A stretch of DNA of 64,000 bases from Lederbergia graminis (GCF_042655485.1 NZ_JBHSMC010000011.1:62001-126000); one strand, 5' to 3'; shown: positions 42,140 through 50,072, counted from the first letter of the stretch. The notes: a model not told the origin generated them from the sequence alone. Program-made: numbers and translations.

Positions 42140-42184
42140 GGGTAGTCACCACCATATTTCATTATAAAGAACAACTAATAATAA

Positions 42185-42226
42185 GAAAAACCTTAAAATT
42201 TCATTGGCGAAATTTCAAGGTTTTTT
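42185..42226 (-). terminator. Terminator of the tasA operon
   Basis: AAAACCTT-A-AAATTTC and GAAATTT-C-AAGGTTTT form an 15-bp stem with one bulge, followed by TTTTTT on one side. It lies directly after the LPXTG-protein gene. Confidence 0.85.
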
Positions 42227-42848
42227 AACCTATTCTTCTCATTTTTCGCAACCTATTGATTAATAATAATACTCCTCCAACAACTAAAAGAATAGTTCCA
42301 GTGAGTAAAATATTGTATGCATTTGTCCCAGTTTCAGGTAATTTGGGACCGTCAACTGGTAATGTTCCCCCTAAAGTCCCTTCAACATAATACTTAAATT
42401 CCACTTCACTACTAAGACCTTGAAAATCATTACCTAACTCAGAAGGAAATTTAATTGTAAAGATAAGTTCTTCTTCTTGGCCACTTATCAAAATTCTAGG
42501 ATCTAGTTTCTTAAATTCCCCCAGCTTATTATTAAATATCTCGCCATCACTATCAGTAATAATAAGAAGTAATTCATTATATAGTTTTTCTGAACCATTT
42601 TTTAATTTTGCAGAAGTGATATACTTATAATCTTCTTTTCCACTATTCGTGATAATTACTGTTCTTTTAGCCCAATCACCTGGTTTCAAATTATTAATAT
42701 TGAATAGTAATTTTTCTGGAGTTGTCATTATATCAATTTCATTAACCTTGTTTTCGGCATATATTTGTATATTTCCTAATGAAATCATTAACAGTAATAC
42801 AGCAATGAACATATAAATAGATTTTATCAATAATCTCCTATCAAACAT
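42225..42848 (-). CDS. LPXTG-anchored TasA-like surface protein
   Basis: A 207-residue wall protein. The N-terminal signal is at about 8-31. The middle domain has LKPGDWAKRT (54-63), mirroring LKPGDWIPRT in TasA at 45238, and NDFQGLSSEVEF, mirroring TasA NDLQGLELEL. It is therefore a TasA-fold domain. The C-terminus is a sortase signal: LPETG (170-174), a hydrophobic helix, and a basic RKMRRIG tail. It is the fourth gene of the tasA-tapA-sipW operon. A covalently wall-bound TasA-type subunit could anchor fibres. No sortase gene is in the window. Confidence 0.85.
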   Translation of the reverse strand: MFDRRLLIKSIYMFIAVLLLMISLGNIQIYAENKVNEIDIMTTPEKLLFNINNLKPGDWAKRTVIITNSGKEDYKYITSAKLKNGSEKLYNELLLIITDSDGEIFNNKLGEFKKLDPRILISGQEEELIFTIKFPSELGNDFQGLSSEVEFKYYVEGTLGGTLPVDGPKLPETGTNAYNILLTGTILLVVGGVLLLINRLRKMRRIG

Positions 42849-42901
42849 CTAGATCCTCCCTTCCCATTTTAGTAACATCATAGAGAAGAAAATCTATGAT
42901 G

Positions 42902-43495
42902 TTATTGGGGAGTTGTTTCATCCACATTTGGAACAATCTTAGTACCTTTTTCAAGCTCAGAAAGTGCTCTCCATATAGTAAATGCAGAGTATGCTAATAA
43001 AAGTAATCCTGGTAAGATTAATAAAAATAGATTTCCATTCTTTGATTGTGCAAAATTAATTAGGTATCCTACAAATGGAATGGTAAATCCTTTGTATTCA
43101 GCAACGACATTATCTGATAAAACAAGTTCACTATCAGGTGCACCATTATTATCCCCTTTAGTGCGATACATTACTTGATTATTATTCTTAATAACTTCAA
43201 CAACTCTATGGGTAACTAACATATCTTTTTCTTTCAAAAATGTAATAATGTCATTTTCTTTAAAGCGATTCATGTCACCACCTGGTTTTACTGCTATTAT
43301 TGACCCAGTTTTAATTCCAGGTTCCATCGATCCAGATAATACCGTTTTCAATTCGAAGCCAAATATGGATGGTTCTCCTCCAGATGCTTTGGATGAAATT
43401 ACTACAAAAATCATAAAAATGAGGGTTATAGTTAATAATGTGGTAATTACTCTACTAGACCACTTCTTAACAACTTTTAATGTTTTTGATTTCAT
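42902..43495 (-). CDS. sipW: ER-type signal peptidase I SipW
   Basis: A 197-residue membrane signal peptidase of the archaeal/eukaryotic (ER) type, which processes TasA and TapA in Bacillus. The catalytic Ser56 is in LSGSMEPGIKTGS. His96 in LVTHRVV replaces the Lys of ordinary bacterial enzymes. Membrane helices lie at about 16-35 and near 150-172. The start at 43495 is set by AAGGTGAATATA; the longer open frame reaches 43552. It sits 16 bp after the tapA-like gene. Substrates are likely the three neighbouring products with TasA-type signal peptides. Confidence 0.95.
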   Translation of the reverse strand: MKSKTLKVVKKWSSRVITTLLTITLIFMIFVVISSKASGGEPSIFGFELKTVLSGSMEPGIKTGSIIAVKPGGDMNRFKENDIITFLKEKDMLVTHRVVEVIKNNNQVMYRTKGDNNGAPDSELVLSDNVVAEYKGFTIPFVGYLINFAQSKNGNLFLLILPGLLLLAYSAFTIWRALSELEKGTKIVPNVDETTPQ

Positions 43496-43511
43496 TATAT
43501 TCACCTTATAT

Positions 43512-44438
43512 TCACCTTCCATTTTCAGTAGAAGTTTCTGTTTCGGTCCCATCTACTTCTACCTCTACATTAGATTTTTCATTAGCTGGTTGATTATTTA
43601 GCGATTCTTCATTTTCTTCTTTATTTTCTTGTTGAGTTTGCTCTTCAACTGCTTCTTTATTCTCACTCTCATCCTTAGACGCTTCAGTATCCAATTCTGG
43701 TTCAATTTCATCTTGTTGATTAATAGAATTTCTCTCATTTTCAGTACTTTCTACAGGTTGTTCTTCCATAACTTCTTCTTCCTTCTCAAGTAATTCTTCA
43801 CTAGATTCTTGGTCTGTACTAGCTTCTTCTTTACTTTTTTGATCTGTGGTTATCTCCTCATCGGTAGTTTTTTTATTATTTTCTTCATTTGATTCCTCAG
43901 TCTTTACTTTCTGGCAATGTATTCTTACTTTTTCGCTCCAAATTTCATATTTATTTTCATAATCCCCCTTATAACCATCCCGCTGTAATGCTTTAAAGAT
44001 ATACCAGCCCTCTTTACTCGCGTCATATGTAAGACTAGTTATTTCCCCTGCTTCTAATGGCTCTATTACTCCATCAGCTATTTTCTTTCCGTGTTTCTCT
44101 GGATTACCATTTTTTTCGGAATAATATATTTCATACTTAGTAGAGTCAGTCATAGTCTGACCTATATTCTTTATATCTACAGAAATGCTTAATGGAGGAC
44201 ATCCTTGAATAACTTGTGTTCCTTTTCCTATAAATTGCAAGTCACTCTTATCCCACCAATATTTTGCGGTAGATATAGATGATTTAGTTTCTGCAATACC
44301 ACTTAAATAGGCAACTGTGTTGGAGGTTAATAATGTAAAAGAAAGAAGTAACAAATATAGAATAGTAACTATTTGAACAGTTATTATCAACTTTTTATGT
44401 TTATTACGATACTTCATCAATCGTGACTTCCTCATCAT
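43512..44438 (-). CDS. tapA: TapA-like amyloid fibre assembly protein with long acidic tail
   Basis: A 308-residue secreted protein. The signal region is at about 16-44. The folded domain is about 50-178, with two cysteines (Cys80 in QGCPP and Cys175 in RIHCQK) that may form a disulfide. The block IKNIGQTMTDSTKYEIYYSE is TapA-like. A strongly acidic, Glu/Asn/Gln/Ser/Thr-rich tail of about 130 residues is predicted to be disordered. TapA initiates and anchors TasA fibres in B. subtilis (253 residues). The order here is tasA-tapA-sipW, whereas B. subtilis has tapA-sipW-tasA. A GGAGGAGG site precedes the ATG. Confidence 0.88.
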   Translation of the reverse strand: MMRKSRLMKYRNKHKKLIITVQIVTILYLLLLSFTLLTSNTVAYLSGIAETKSSISTAKYWWDKSDLQFIGKGTQVIQGCPPLSISVDIKNIGQTMTDSTKYEIYYSEKNGNPEKHGKKIADGVIEPLEAGEITSLTYDASKEGWYIFKALQRDGYKGDYENKYEIWSEKVRIHCQKVKTEESNEENNKKTTDEEITTDQKSKEEASTDQESSEELLEKEEEVMEEQPVESTENERNSINQQDEIEPELDTEASKDESENKEAVEEQTQQENKEENEESLNNQPANEKSNVEVEVDGTETETSTENGR

Positions 44439-44523
44439 TCATACCTCCTCCAAGGATTAAATTTATTTACTTTCATGAATCTATAAATTACTTTATAAAA
44501 TCATGATAATAAACAAACAGGTA

Positions 44524-44550
44524 GGAAAGATGAGGAAGTCTCATCTTTCC
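44524..44550 (-). other. Hairpin between tasA and tapA
   Basis: GGAAAGATGAG and CTCATCTTTCC form a perfect 11-bp stem with a 5-base loop. No proper T tract follows on the minus strand, so it is read as an attenuator or mRNA-protecting stem in the operon. Confidence 0.65.
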
Positions 44551-44560
44551 CAAAATCAAA

Positions 44561-45238
44561 TTATCTTTGTTCACCATCAGTTTGGTAACCCTCGAATGTC
44601 CAGTTAAGCTCTAGTTCTAAACCTTGAAGATCATTTTGTCTGTCACCAGTTTCATCAAATCTAAATTGGACATCAAAACTTGCTTCATCACCTGATTCAA
44701 TACCAGAAACTTCAGTAATTTGATCTTCATATTGTGGTGGAATAATCCATCCAAAGATTGGAAGCCAAAATCCTGGGTATGTCATGATCCTTTCAATATC
44801 AATTTTAGTCGCCAACTCATCAGGAGTTAAATCTCTTAAATCCTTTAGAGATATTGAAGCAATTACCTCATGATCTGCATCACCTGATGTATTATTCATA
44901 AAATCTACTATGATAGAATCAGCATATTTGTCTGCTAAGGTGCTACCTACTGCAACTCCATTCTTTTTAACCGTATAACTCGTTTTAAGGTCTACATATT
45001 TCATATCTAAAGATCCATTGTTTATTAAATTAAAAGTTCTAGGAATCCAATCACCTGGTTTTAAATCTTCTAGATTGACAATAGTAGTTGGATCAACATC
45101 TAATACGACAGTTCCGGAAGCAAACGTATTTGTTTGTACAGCTGTGTCACTGAAATACGCATATGTACCGCCTCCGATTAATGATAAACCTAGTGCTGCT
45201 GAAGCTACCCCTAAACCTAACTTCTTTTTCAAACTCAT
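44561..45238 (-). CDS. tasA: TasA/CalY-family amyloid matrix protein
   Basis: Major fibre subunit of the biofilm matrix. It is 225 residues long. The signal peptide (1-28) ends TYAYFSD, the characteristic SipW-dependent site of the TasA/camelysin family. The mature protein has TFASGTVVLDVDP, LKPGDWIPRT and a C-terminal GLELELNWTFEG. A hydrophobic insert, YPGFWLPIFGWIIPP (about 155-170), is unusual. tasA is the first gene of the operon and is preceded by a sigma-A promoter flanked by two exact SinR boxes. Divergent sinR lies 327 bp away. Confidence 0.95.
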   Translation of the reverse strand: MSLKKKLGLGVASAALGLSLIGGGTYAYFSDTAVQTNTFASGTVVLDVDPTTIVNLEDLKPGDWIPRTFNLINNGSLDMKYVDLKTSYTVKKNGVAVGSTLADKYADSIIVDFMNNTSGDADHEVIASISLKDLRDLTPDELATKIDIERIMTYPGFWLPIFGWIIPPQYEDQITEVSGIESGDEASFDVQFRFDETGDRQNDLQGLELELNWTFEGYQTDGEQR

Positions 45239-45353
45239 TCTTTTTTCCTCCTCTTTTTCTCTTAATGTTTTTTATATTGAACCCTTATGAATCCATAAGG
45301 AATTTCAACCAGTTTTGAAATTGTTGATTTTGTTCTTGGTGAAGTTCGTTATC

Positions 45354-45360
45354 GTTCTCT
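45354..45360. promoter_or_regulatory. SinR box 1 (GTTCTCT)
   Basis: Exact match to the SinR consensus GTTCTYT, located between the tasA promoter and the tasA start. Confidence 0.6.
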
Positions 45361-45379
45361 TTAGCGAATCACTATGTTG

Positions 45380-45407
45380 AGTATAAAACATACTCTCTTA
45401 CATTCAA
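45380..45407 (-). promoter_or_regulatory. Sigma-A promoter of the tasA operon
   Basis: On the minus strand, TTGAAT (45402-45407), a 16-base spacer and TATACT (45380-45385). Confidence 0.55.
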
Positions 45408-45436
45408 AACTTCAAAATTAGCCGTTTTTTCTCTAT

Positions 45437-45443
45437 AAAGAAC
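45437..45443. promoter_or_regulatory. SinR box 2 (GTTCTTT, inverted)
   Basis: AAAGAAC is the exact inverse of GTTCTTT, a GTTCTYT match, on the far side of the tasA promoter from box 1. Near matches (GTTCTTG at about 45332, TAAGAAC at about 45501) lie around it in this 327-bp gene-free region. Confidence 0.6.
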
Positions 45444-45565
45444 ACTTATCGTTCGTTTTCACGAAATTGCTCTTGTTTTCTTACTATTTTGTGATTTTAT
45501 TAAGAACAATTTGTTTCTTATAATGAACACACGAGGTCATATTACATAATTTAAGGAGAAGGAAG

Positions 45566-45928
45566 ATGATTGGTGAAAGAATTAGGAATCTAAGAGAGAA
45601 AAAAGGGCTTTCCATGACAGAGCTTGCGCGGCGAGCCGGTGTTTCCAAGTCGTACTTAAGTTATATAGAACGTAATGTTCAGAAGAATCCTTCTCTACAA
45701 TTTCTATCTAAAATCGCACTGACGCTTGATACTACGATTGAATTTTTGTTAGGTGAAGACACGACAGATGCTAGTGAAGTGCTGGATCAAGAATGGGCCT
45801 TTCTTTTACAACAAGCTATTGATGAAGGATTGAGTAAAGAAGATTTCGAAGAGTTTCAGGAGTTTCTAAGATTTCGCAAGTGGAAAATTGAACAAGATGG
45901 GTTGGATCATCGTTCCAAATTGAAATGA
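45566..45928 (+). CDS. sinR: SinR-like biofilm repressor
   Basis: A 120-residue repressor. The N-terminal helix-turn-helix (1-62) runs MIGERIRNLREKKGLSMTEL, then AGVSKSYLSYIERNVQKNPS, almost the same as B. subtilis SinR. The C-terminal part (about 74-110) holds LDQEWAFLLQQAIDEGLSKEDFEEF, the dimerisation region that SinI also binds. It faces the tasA operon, its main expected target. An unusual feature is that sinR precedes the sinI-like gene, the reverse of the B. subtilis order. Confidence 0.95.
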   Translation: MIGERIRNLREKKGLSMTELARRAGVSKSYLSYIERNVQKNPSLQFLSKIALTLDTTIEFLLGEDTTDASEVLDQEWAFLLQQAIDEGLSKEDFEEFQEFLRFRKWKIEQDGLDHRSKLK

Positions 45929-45941
45929 GGGAGTGTTGGGG

Positions 45942-46091
45942 ATGGAGACTTCATTCAATCAAAAAGAGAGATTAGATCCTGAATGGGTGCAGTTGTTTTT
46001 ATATGCTAAGGAATTAGGTATTTCGAGACAAGAATTGGAAGCGTTTTTAAGAAAGGATATTGAAAGTGATCATGAGAACAGCACACTATAG
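45942..46091 (+). CDS. sinI: SinI-like anti-repressor
   Basis: A 49-residue protein 13 bp after sinR. The stretch LDPEWVQLFLYAKELGISRQ followed by ELEAFLRKD corresponds to the SinI helix-turn-helix-like segment (LDQEWVEL..., two helices). This segment mimics the SinR C-terminal domain and disrupts SinR by forming heterodimers. GGGAGTGTTGGGG lies just before the ATG. The pair probably sets the on/off state of the tasA operon. Too short for standard ORF thresholds, so easily missed. Confidence 0.88.
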   Translation: METSFNQKERLDPEWVQLFLYAKELGISRQELEAFLRKDIESDHENSTL

Positions 46092-46098
46092 GTAACGA

Positions 46099-46132
46099 AA
46101 AAATGACCAACAACTTTGCTGGTCATTTTGTT
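46099..46132. terminator. Bidirectional terminator between sinI and pirin
   Basis: AAATGACCA and TGGTCATTT stem with A and T tracts on either side. Confidence 0.85.
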
Positions 46133-46878
46133 TGTTCTTTTTTACCTTTTCTCCCACTAATCGTTCCTTCCATCGACATCGGTGCATTCATATCAACTAG
46201 GAATAGTACAATCGTAGAATCAGTTACAGTTGTAATAGACGGGATAGGTTTTTCCAAATCTGTAAGTGCTTCTAGTTTTTTAAAAGATTGCCCTTCTACT
46301 TGAATTTCTCCATCCAAAACATATAAAAATGGCTGGAATCTTTGATAGACAGGGATTTCTAGCTGATCTCCTTGTTTCGGATGGGCATCGAGAATATAGA
46401 CATTTTGCCTAACATGCAGAGGAGCTTCACTTCCTTCTGGCCCCACCATCACATACCAGTCTCGGTTGGATTCTGGTTTTTCATGAAATTGAATCAGCGG
46501 TTCCAGGTCCGTATCTTTTGGTCTTACGAAGATTTGCAGCATCTCGACGTGATCATGCTTCACTTTTTCTTCATGCCAAAAGCTAGATCCAGCATTCATG
46601 AGCATAAGATTTCCAGGGGTTACCGGCACTTCCAAGCCTGTAGAATCTTTATGATACATCGTCCCTTTCCAAACATAGCTTAGTATCTCATCATTCACAT
46701 GCTCATGCATTTTAATTGTAATTCCTTTTTTCATCGTTGCATGATCAATCATACTTAATGGTCCAAACGCGAAATCTCCACTCAAATCTTCCAGTAAGTC
46801 ACCTGGTTGAATTCGAGTAATTGTAATCGGTCCTCTATATGGTTGAGTATGTTTATCAGCAGTTAATTTTCTTAACAT
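46123..46878 (-). CDS. Pirin family protein
   Basis: A 251-residue bicupin. The N-terminal cupin (about 30-120) has metal-site residues His58, His60 and a Glu/His pair (KMHEHVNDEILSYV; SFWHEEK). The C-terminal cupin is shorter. Pirins are redox-related metal proteins, some with quercetinase activity. No partner gene indicates its use. It is a single gene convergent with sinI. Confidence 0.88.
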   Translation of the reverse strand: MLRKLTADKHTQPYRGPITITRIQPGDLLEDLSGDFAFGPLSMIDHATMKKGITIKMHEHVNDEILSYVWKGTMYHKDSTGLEVPVTPGNLMLMNAGSSFWHEEKVKHDHVEMLQIFVRPKDTDLEPLIQFHEKPESNRDWYVMVGPEGSEAPLHVRQNVYILDAHPKQGDQLEIPVYQRFQPFLYVLDGEIQVEGQSFKKLEALTDLEKPIPSITTVTDSTIVLFLVDMNAPMSMEGTISGRKGKKEQTK

Positions 46879-46988
46879 AGATTGGTCACCTTCTATAGCG
46901 CTTTTTACCGTTCGTGTCTATAACTAATTATACACAAAAGGAAACTTCCGTTATATTAATAAGAAAAGAGATGAAAGGAGCAAGGCCC

Positions 46989-47423
46989 ATGATTTCTCAA
47001 GCAACTCTTCAAAACGCAACGGAGGCTGCACAGCTTGCGTTACTGCTCTGGCCCGATCATACGTTGCAAGAATTAGTAGATGAAATGGAGGAATTTATTC
47101 AAAGTGAGGATTCGGCTGTATTTTTAGCTTTTCATGATAATGAAGCGATTGGGTTTGCGCATTGTCAATTGCGATTTGATTATGTGGAAGGTACGAGTAC
47201 GAGTCCTGTCGGTTATTTAGAAGGAATCTTTGTAAAAGACGAGTTTCGTAAGCAAGGGTTTGCTCGAAAATTAGTGCTAGCTTGTGAGCAGTGGGCGCGA
47301 GAAAAAGGCTGTACAGAATTTGCGAGTGATTGTGAATTAGACAATGCAGATAGTTTGAAAATGCATGTAAAATTAGGATTCGACGAGGCGAATCGGATTA
47401 TTTGTTTTACGAAAAAAATATAA
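46989..47423 (+). CDS. GNAT acetyltransferase, aminoglycoside 6'-N-acetyltransferase-like
   Basis: A 144-residue GNAT protein, the same length as AAC(6')-I enzymes. The block DYVEGTSTSPVGYLEGIFV, then FRKQGFARKLVLACEQWA, and finally the EFASDCELDNADSLKMH region match the AAC(6')-I pattern. The acetyl-CoA loop is FRKQGFA. The start at 46989 is set by AAAGGAG; the frame is open from 46914. It probably acetylates an aminoglycoside or a related amine. It is chromosomal with no mobile signature next to it, so an intrinsic housekeeping acetyltransferase is equally possible. Confidence 0.82.
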   Translation: MISQATLQNATEAAQLALLLWPDHTLQELVDEMEEFIQSEDSAVFLAFHDNEAIGFAHCQLRFDYVEGTSTSPVGYLEGIFVKDEFRKQGFARKLVLACEQWAREKGCTEFASDCELDNADSLKMHVKLGFDEANRIICFTKKI

Positions 47424-47474
47424 AGAAAGAAGGATAGATGAATCAAACTCGGTTCCTCTATCCTTACGGCTTTC

Positions 47475-47681
47475 TCAACTTTGCTTATTATTTTTAATGG
47501 AGTAAATCAATGCACCGGCTATTGTCCCAAACGATATGCCAAACGCAGGACCCACAATTTGTATAAATGTACTATCGAACATGAACCCAATCAAACTAAT
47601 GAGGGAACCTGCAAATATTCCAAACGTTATTCCATAGGCGACATAGTTTCCAAGTTTCTTATTATTTGTATCCTGTGACAT
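47475..47681 (-). CDS. Small membrane protein with glycine-rich helices
   Basis: A 68-residue protein with a polar N-terminus and two helices (about 14-35 and 40-60) rich in Gly and small residues (GITFGIFAGSLISLIGF; IVGPAFGISFGTIAGALIY). These resemble glycine zippers. AGGGAGAG lies upstream of the ATG at 47681; a GTG two codons earlier is possible. Function unknown. Confidence 0.65.
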   Translation of the reverse strand: MSQDTNNKKLGNYVAYGITFGIFAGSLISLIGFMFDSTFIQIVGPAFGISFGTIAGALIYSIKNNKQS

Positions 47682-47764
47682 GGACACACACTCTCCCTTC
47701 GACTGTGCCTACTCCCTTTTCACTTTTATACGATACACATTGAAAATGGTTTCACTAACCAAAA

Positions 47765-47794
47765 AAAGACCAAATCCATTTTGATTTGGTCTTT
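47765..47794 (-). terminator. Terminator of the 171-residue membrane protein gene
   Basis: AAAGACCAAATC and GATTTGGTCTTT around a short loop. Confidence 0.85.
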
Positions 47795-48308
47795 ATCTCA
47801 TCCGAGTTGTAAAGTGTAACCATTTATGTCTTAACAAGTATATATGGCGATCCTTCATGTTTTCATACCAATATTGGATTCCATATAATAAATACGCTTT
47901 ATAGTGAATGTAGAAAAAGAACTGTAATGTATTTAAATTATTGAGACGAATGATTTTCATCGCTTTTAGGATTTTCATGACAACAGCCGCAAAAATGCCA
48001 TCAAAGATTGCATTTAGTAAAATAAACTTTTTAAAATTGCCGTACGATAATTTTAACAGCCATAATGTGACCGGCATATAAGGCCCTATGCTAAACGGTA
48101 ATTCATTTAGTAGAAATGAATTACTTCTACCGTAAAACGTCCACCATTTTCGTTTCTTTCCGTACATATGATTTAGAATTTCAAACACAATAATAAATAT
48201 GCCAGTGAAGGAAAAGCGTTTAAAGCTTCTTTTTCCTATAAATAACACCGAAAGCCACGGAAAGATAATCAGTACCATGTTAAAAATAAACTTTTTATTT
48301 AGCTTCAA
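47793..48308 (-). CDS. Conserved Bacillaceae membrane protein, unknown function
   Basis: A 171-residue basic membrane protein with helices at about 7-23, 33-48, 68-86 and 93-112. The stretch NHMYGKKRKWWTFYG follows the second helix. The C-terminal 60 residues are aromatic-rich and amphipathic (HYKAYLLYGIQYWYENM). I recognise no named family. Own terminator on the downstream side; upstream 80 bp separate it from the LysM gene. Confidence 0.72.
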   Translation of the reverse strand: MKLNKKFIFNMVLIIFPWLSVLFIGKRSFKRFSFTGIFIIVFEILNHMYGKKRKWWTFYGRSNSFLLNELPFSIGPYMPVTLWLLKLSYGNFKKFILLNAIFDGIFAAVVMKILKAMKIIRLNNLNTLQFFFYIHYKAYLLYGIQYWYENMKDRHIYLLRHKWLHFTTRMR

Positions 48309-48389
48309 CTATTCTCCCTACCCTCTGTCATTTTCTTCTAGTTAAATTAACCAAAAAGTGAAAATGTATACGGGATAGAGAGGTAATAA

Positions 48390-49118
48390 TTATCTTTGTA
48401 AATCTGGATAAAGTTTAATCATGGCATCTGAAATCATATCGGCCATTTCTCTGGCTTGTTTTTCAATTTCATCATAAATGGCAATATCTTTTTCATAATC
48501 TTTATTGATCATGGAGATTGCTTCATCCTTCGTCAACCTTAAATGCGTGTAGAACATGTCTCTCACTTCATTTTCCTCGAGGTATGGGTTCACACTGTTC
48601 AAGAATACAGCAATTTCATCAGCGTTTTGATACCATTTTCTTTCTGCTGTTTCCGCAGCTTGTGCATCTCCAGCAATAGCAGCTTTTACAAGATCAGCCG
48701 CAATGAGAAGGTGTTCCTTAATTAAAGTAGCATACGTATCTGCAGCTACATCACCATAAATCGGGCGGAACATATCCCCCATATCTGTTGCATTTTTCAA
48801 GAGTCGAGCAAGAACGAATTCGATGTCAGGAAGATTAAACGTTAAACTAATAATTGCCATTCTCGTCCAAGCTACATGTTCTTCCCACAAACTGCGTTCA
48901 TTTCTCATTAACTCTACTTCTCTTGGCGTGATACAATCCTTTTGTCGCTGTAAAGTAGGAATAAATAACTCCTGGCCAACAAAAAGATAATACGGATTCA
49001 CATATGGATTCGCTGCATAAAGCTCCTCAGCGTTCAAAGCAAATTGACGTGCTAATCCCCAAAAGCTATCCCCTGGCTGCACGCTATACCTTACTCCCTC
49101 ATGATAATTTCTGTACAT
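48390..49118 (-). CDS. LysM domain protein with helical C-terminal domain
   Basis: A 242-residue protein. One LysM domain is near residues 10-55 (RYSVQPGDSFWGLARQF, VNPYYLFVGQELFIP). An all-helical domain follows (about 75-240) with EEHVAWTRMAIISLTFNLPD and LIAADLVKAAIAGD. No signal peptide is visible, so it may be released in another way, for example as a spore-associated protein. Similar proteins occur in many Bacillus and are sometimes mislabelled as acetylglutamate kinase. Function unknown. Confidence 0.8.
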   Translation of the reverse strand: MYRNYHEGVRYSVQPGDSFWGLARQFALNAEELYAANPYVNPYYLFVGQELFIPTLQRQKDCITPREVELMRNERSLWEEHVAWTRMAIISLTFNLPDIEFVLARLLKNATDMGDMFRPIYGDVAADTYATLIKEHLLIAADLVKAAIAGDAQAAETAERKWYQNADEIAVFLNSVNPYLEENEVRDMFYTHLRLTKDEAISMINKDYEKDIAIYDEIEKQAREMADMISDAMIKLYPDLQR

Positions 49119-49278
49119 GGCATATCCCCCTAGATGTAATAATACTATTTCGCCATATCATTGTATTCGTCTAGGCATATGTAGTGAAAAACAATTAGCA
49201 TTAGGCACTTATCTGTTTCTTACTCCCGGAATATGCTATGATTCTAGTATTATATTAGTAAAGGAAGTTATACGATTG

Positions 49279-49947
49279 ATGAATGTCCCTGTCCTTTTTG
49301 AGGACAATCATTTATTATTTGTGGAAAAACCGGTGAATGTTCCGGTTCAAGAAGATAGTTCGCGAGATATGGATTTACTTACTTTTTTAAAGGAAGATAT
49401 AAAAATTCGCTACAATAAACCAGGGAATGTGTACCTTGGACTTCTACACCGATTGGATCGACCTGTTGGAGGCGTGATGGTTTTTGCGAAAACATCAAAA
49501 GCAGCATCCCGGCTATCGGATGCGTTTCGCACTCATTCCGTTACGAGAAAATATCTGGCCGTTGTCCGAGGGAAGCTGCCAAAGAAACAGGATGTTCTAG
49601 TCGATTATTTAGTAAAAGATGCGAAAAAAAATATGGTGTACTCGGTTGAGTCGACTCATAAAGAAGCGAAAAAAGCTATATTAGAATATAAAGTGATTCA
49701 TAGTAAGGGAGATTTTAGTTTACTTTCTGTTCAATTGCATACAGGAAGACCCCACCAAATTCGTGTCCAGCTTGCCGCACGTGGCACCCCACTTTTTGGC
49801 GATCAAAAGTATGGAAAAGCTGTTAATCAGCCTTGCCAACAAATCGCACTTTGGTCCCATTCACTTACATTAATCCATCCAACCAAAAAAGAGGAAATAC
49901 ACGTCACGTCCCCGACACCAAATGAGTATCCGTGGAATATTTGGTAG
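49279..49947 (+). CDS. RluA-family pseudouridine synthase (short form)
   Basis: A 222-residue catalytic domain without the S4 RNA-binding domain, so it is the RsuA/RluA-type single-domain form. Catalytic Asp60 is in LLHRLDRPVGGVMVFA, with LHTGRPHQIRVQLAARGTPL downstream. The start is ATG 49279, or the adjacent TTG. The open frame extends much further upstream to 49117 but lacks a site there and overlaps the divergent LysM gene. The modified base is unknown. Confidence 0.9.
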   Translation: MNVPVLFEDNHLLFVEKPVNVPVQEDSSRDMDLLTFLKEDIKIRYNKPGNVYLGLLHRLDRPVGGVMVFAKTSKAASRLSDAFRTHSVTRKYLAVVRGKLPKKQDVLVDYLVKDAKKNMVYSVESTHKEAKKAILEYKVIHSKGDFSLLSVQLHTGRPHQIRVQLAARGTPLFGDQKYGKAVNQPCQQIALWSHSLTLIHPTKKEEIHVTSPTPNEYPWNIW

Positions 49948-50002
49948 AAAGCCTCTAATATGATGTAGACTTACTATTCGTAAATACCTGATTCAGGAAC
50001 TA

Positions 50003-50034
50003 AAAAACGCTTGGAAAAAATCCAAGCGTTTTTA
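50003..50034 (+). terminator. Terminator of the short RluA gene
   Basis: AAACGCTTGGA and TCCAAGCGTTTTT around AAAAA. Confidence 0.9.
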
Positions 50035-50072
50035 TTATTTAAGGGAATACACCTCGAGAAAACCCTTACAAA

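Noticed and set aside
49117..49278. N-terminal 54-residue extension of the short RluA synthase
   Set aside because: No ribosome binding site; it overlaps the divergent LysM gene start, and the RluA domain begins at the ATG at 49279.
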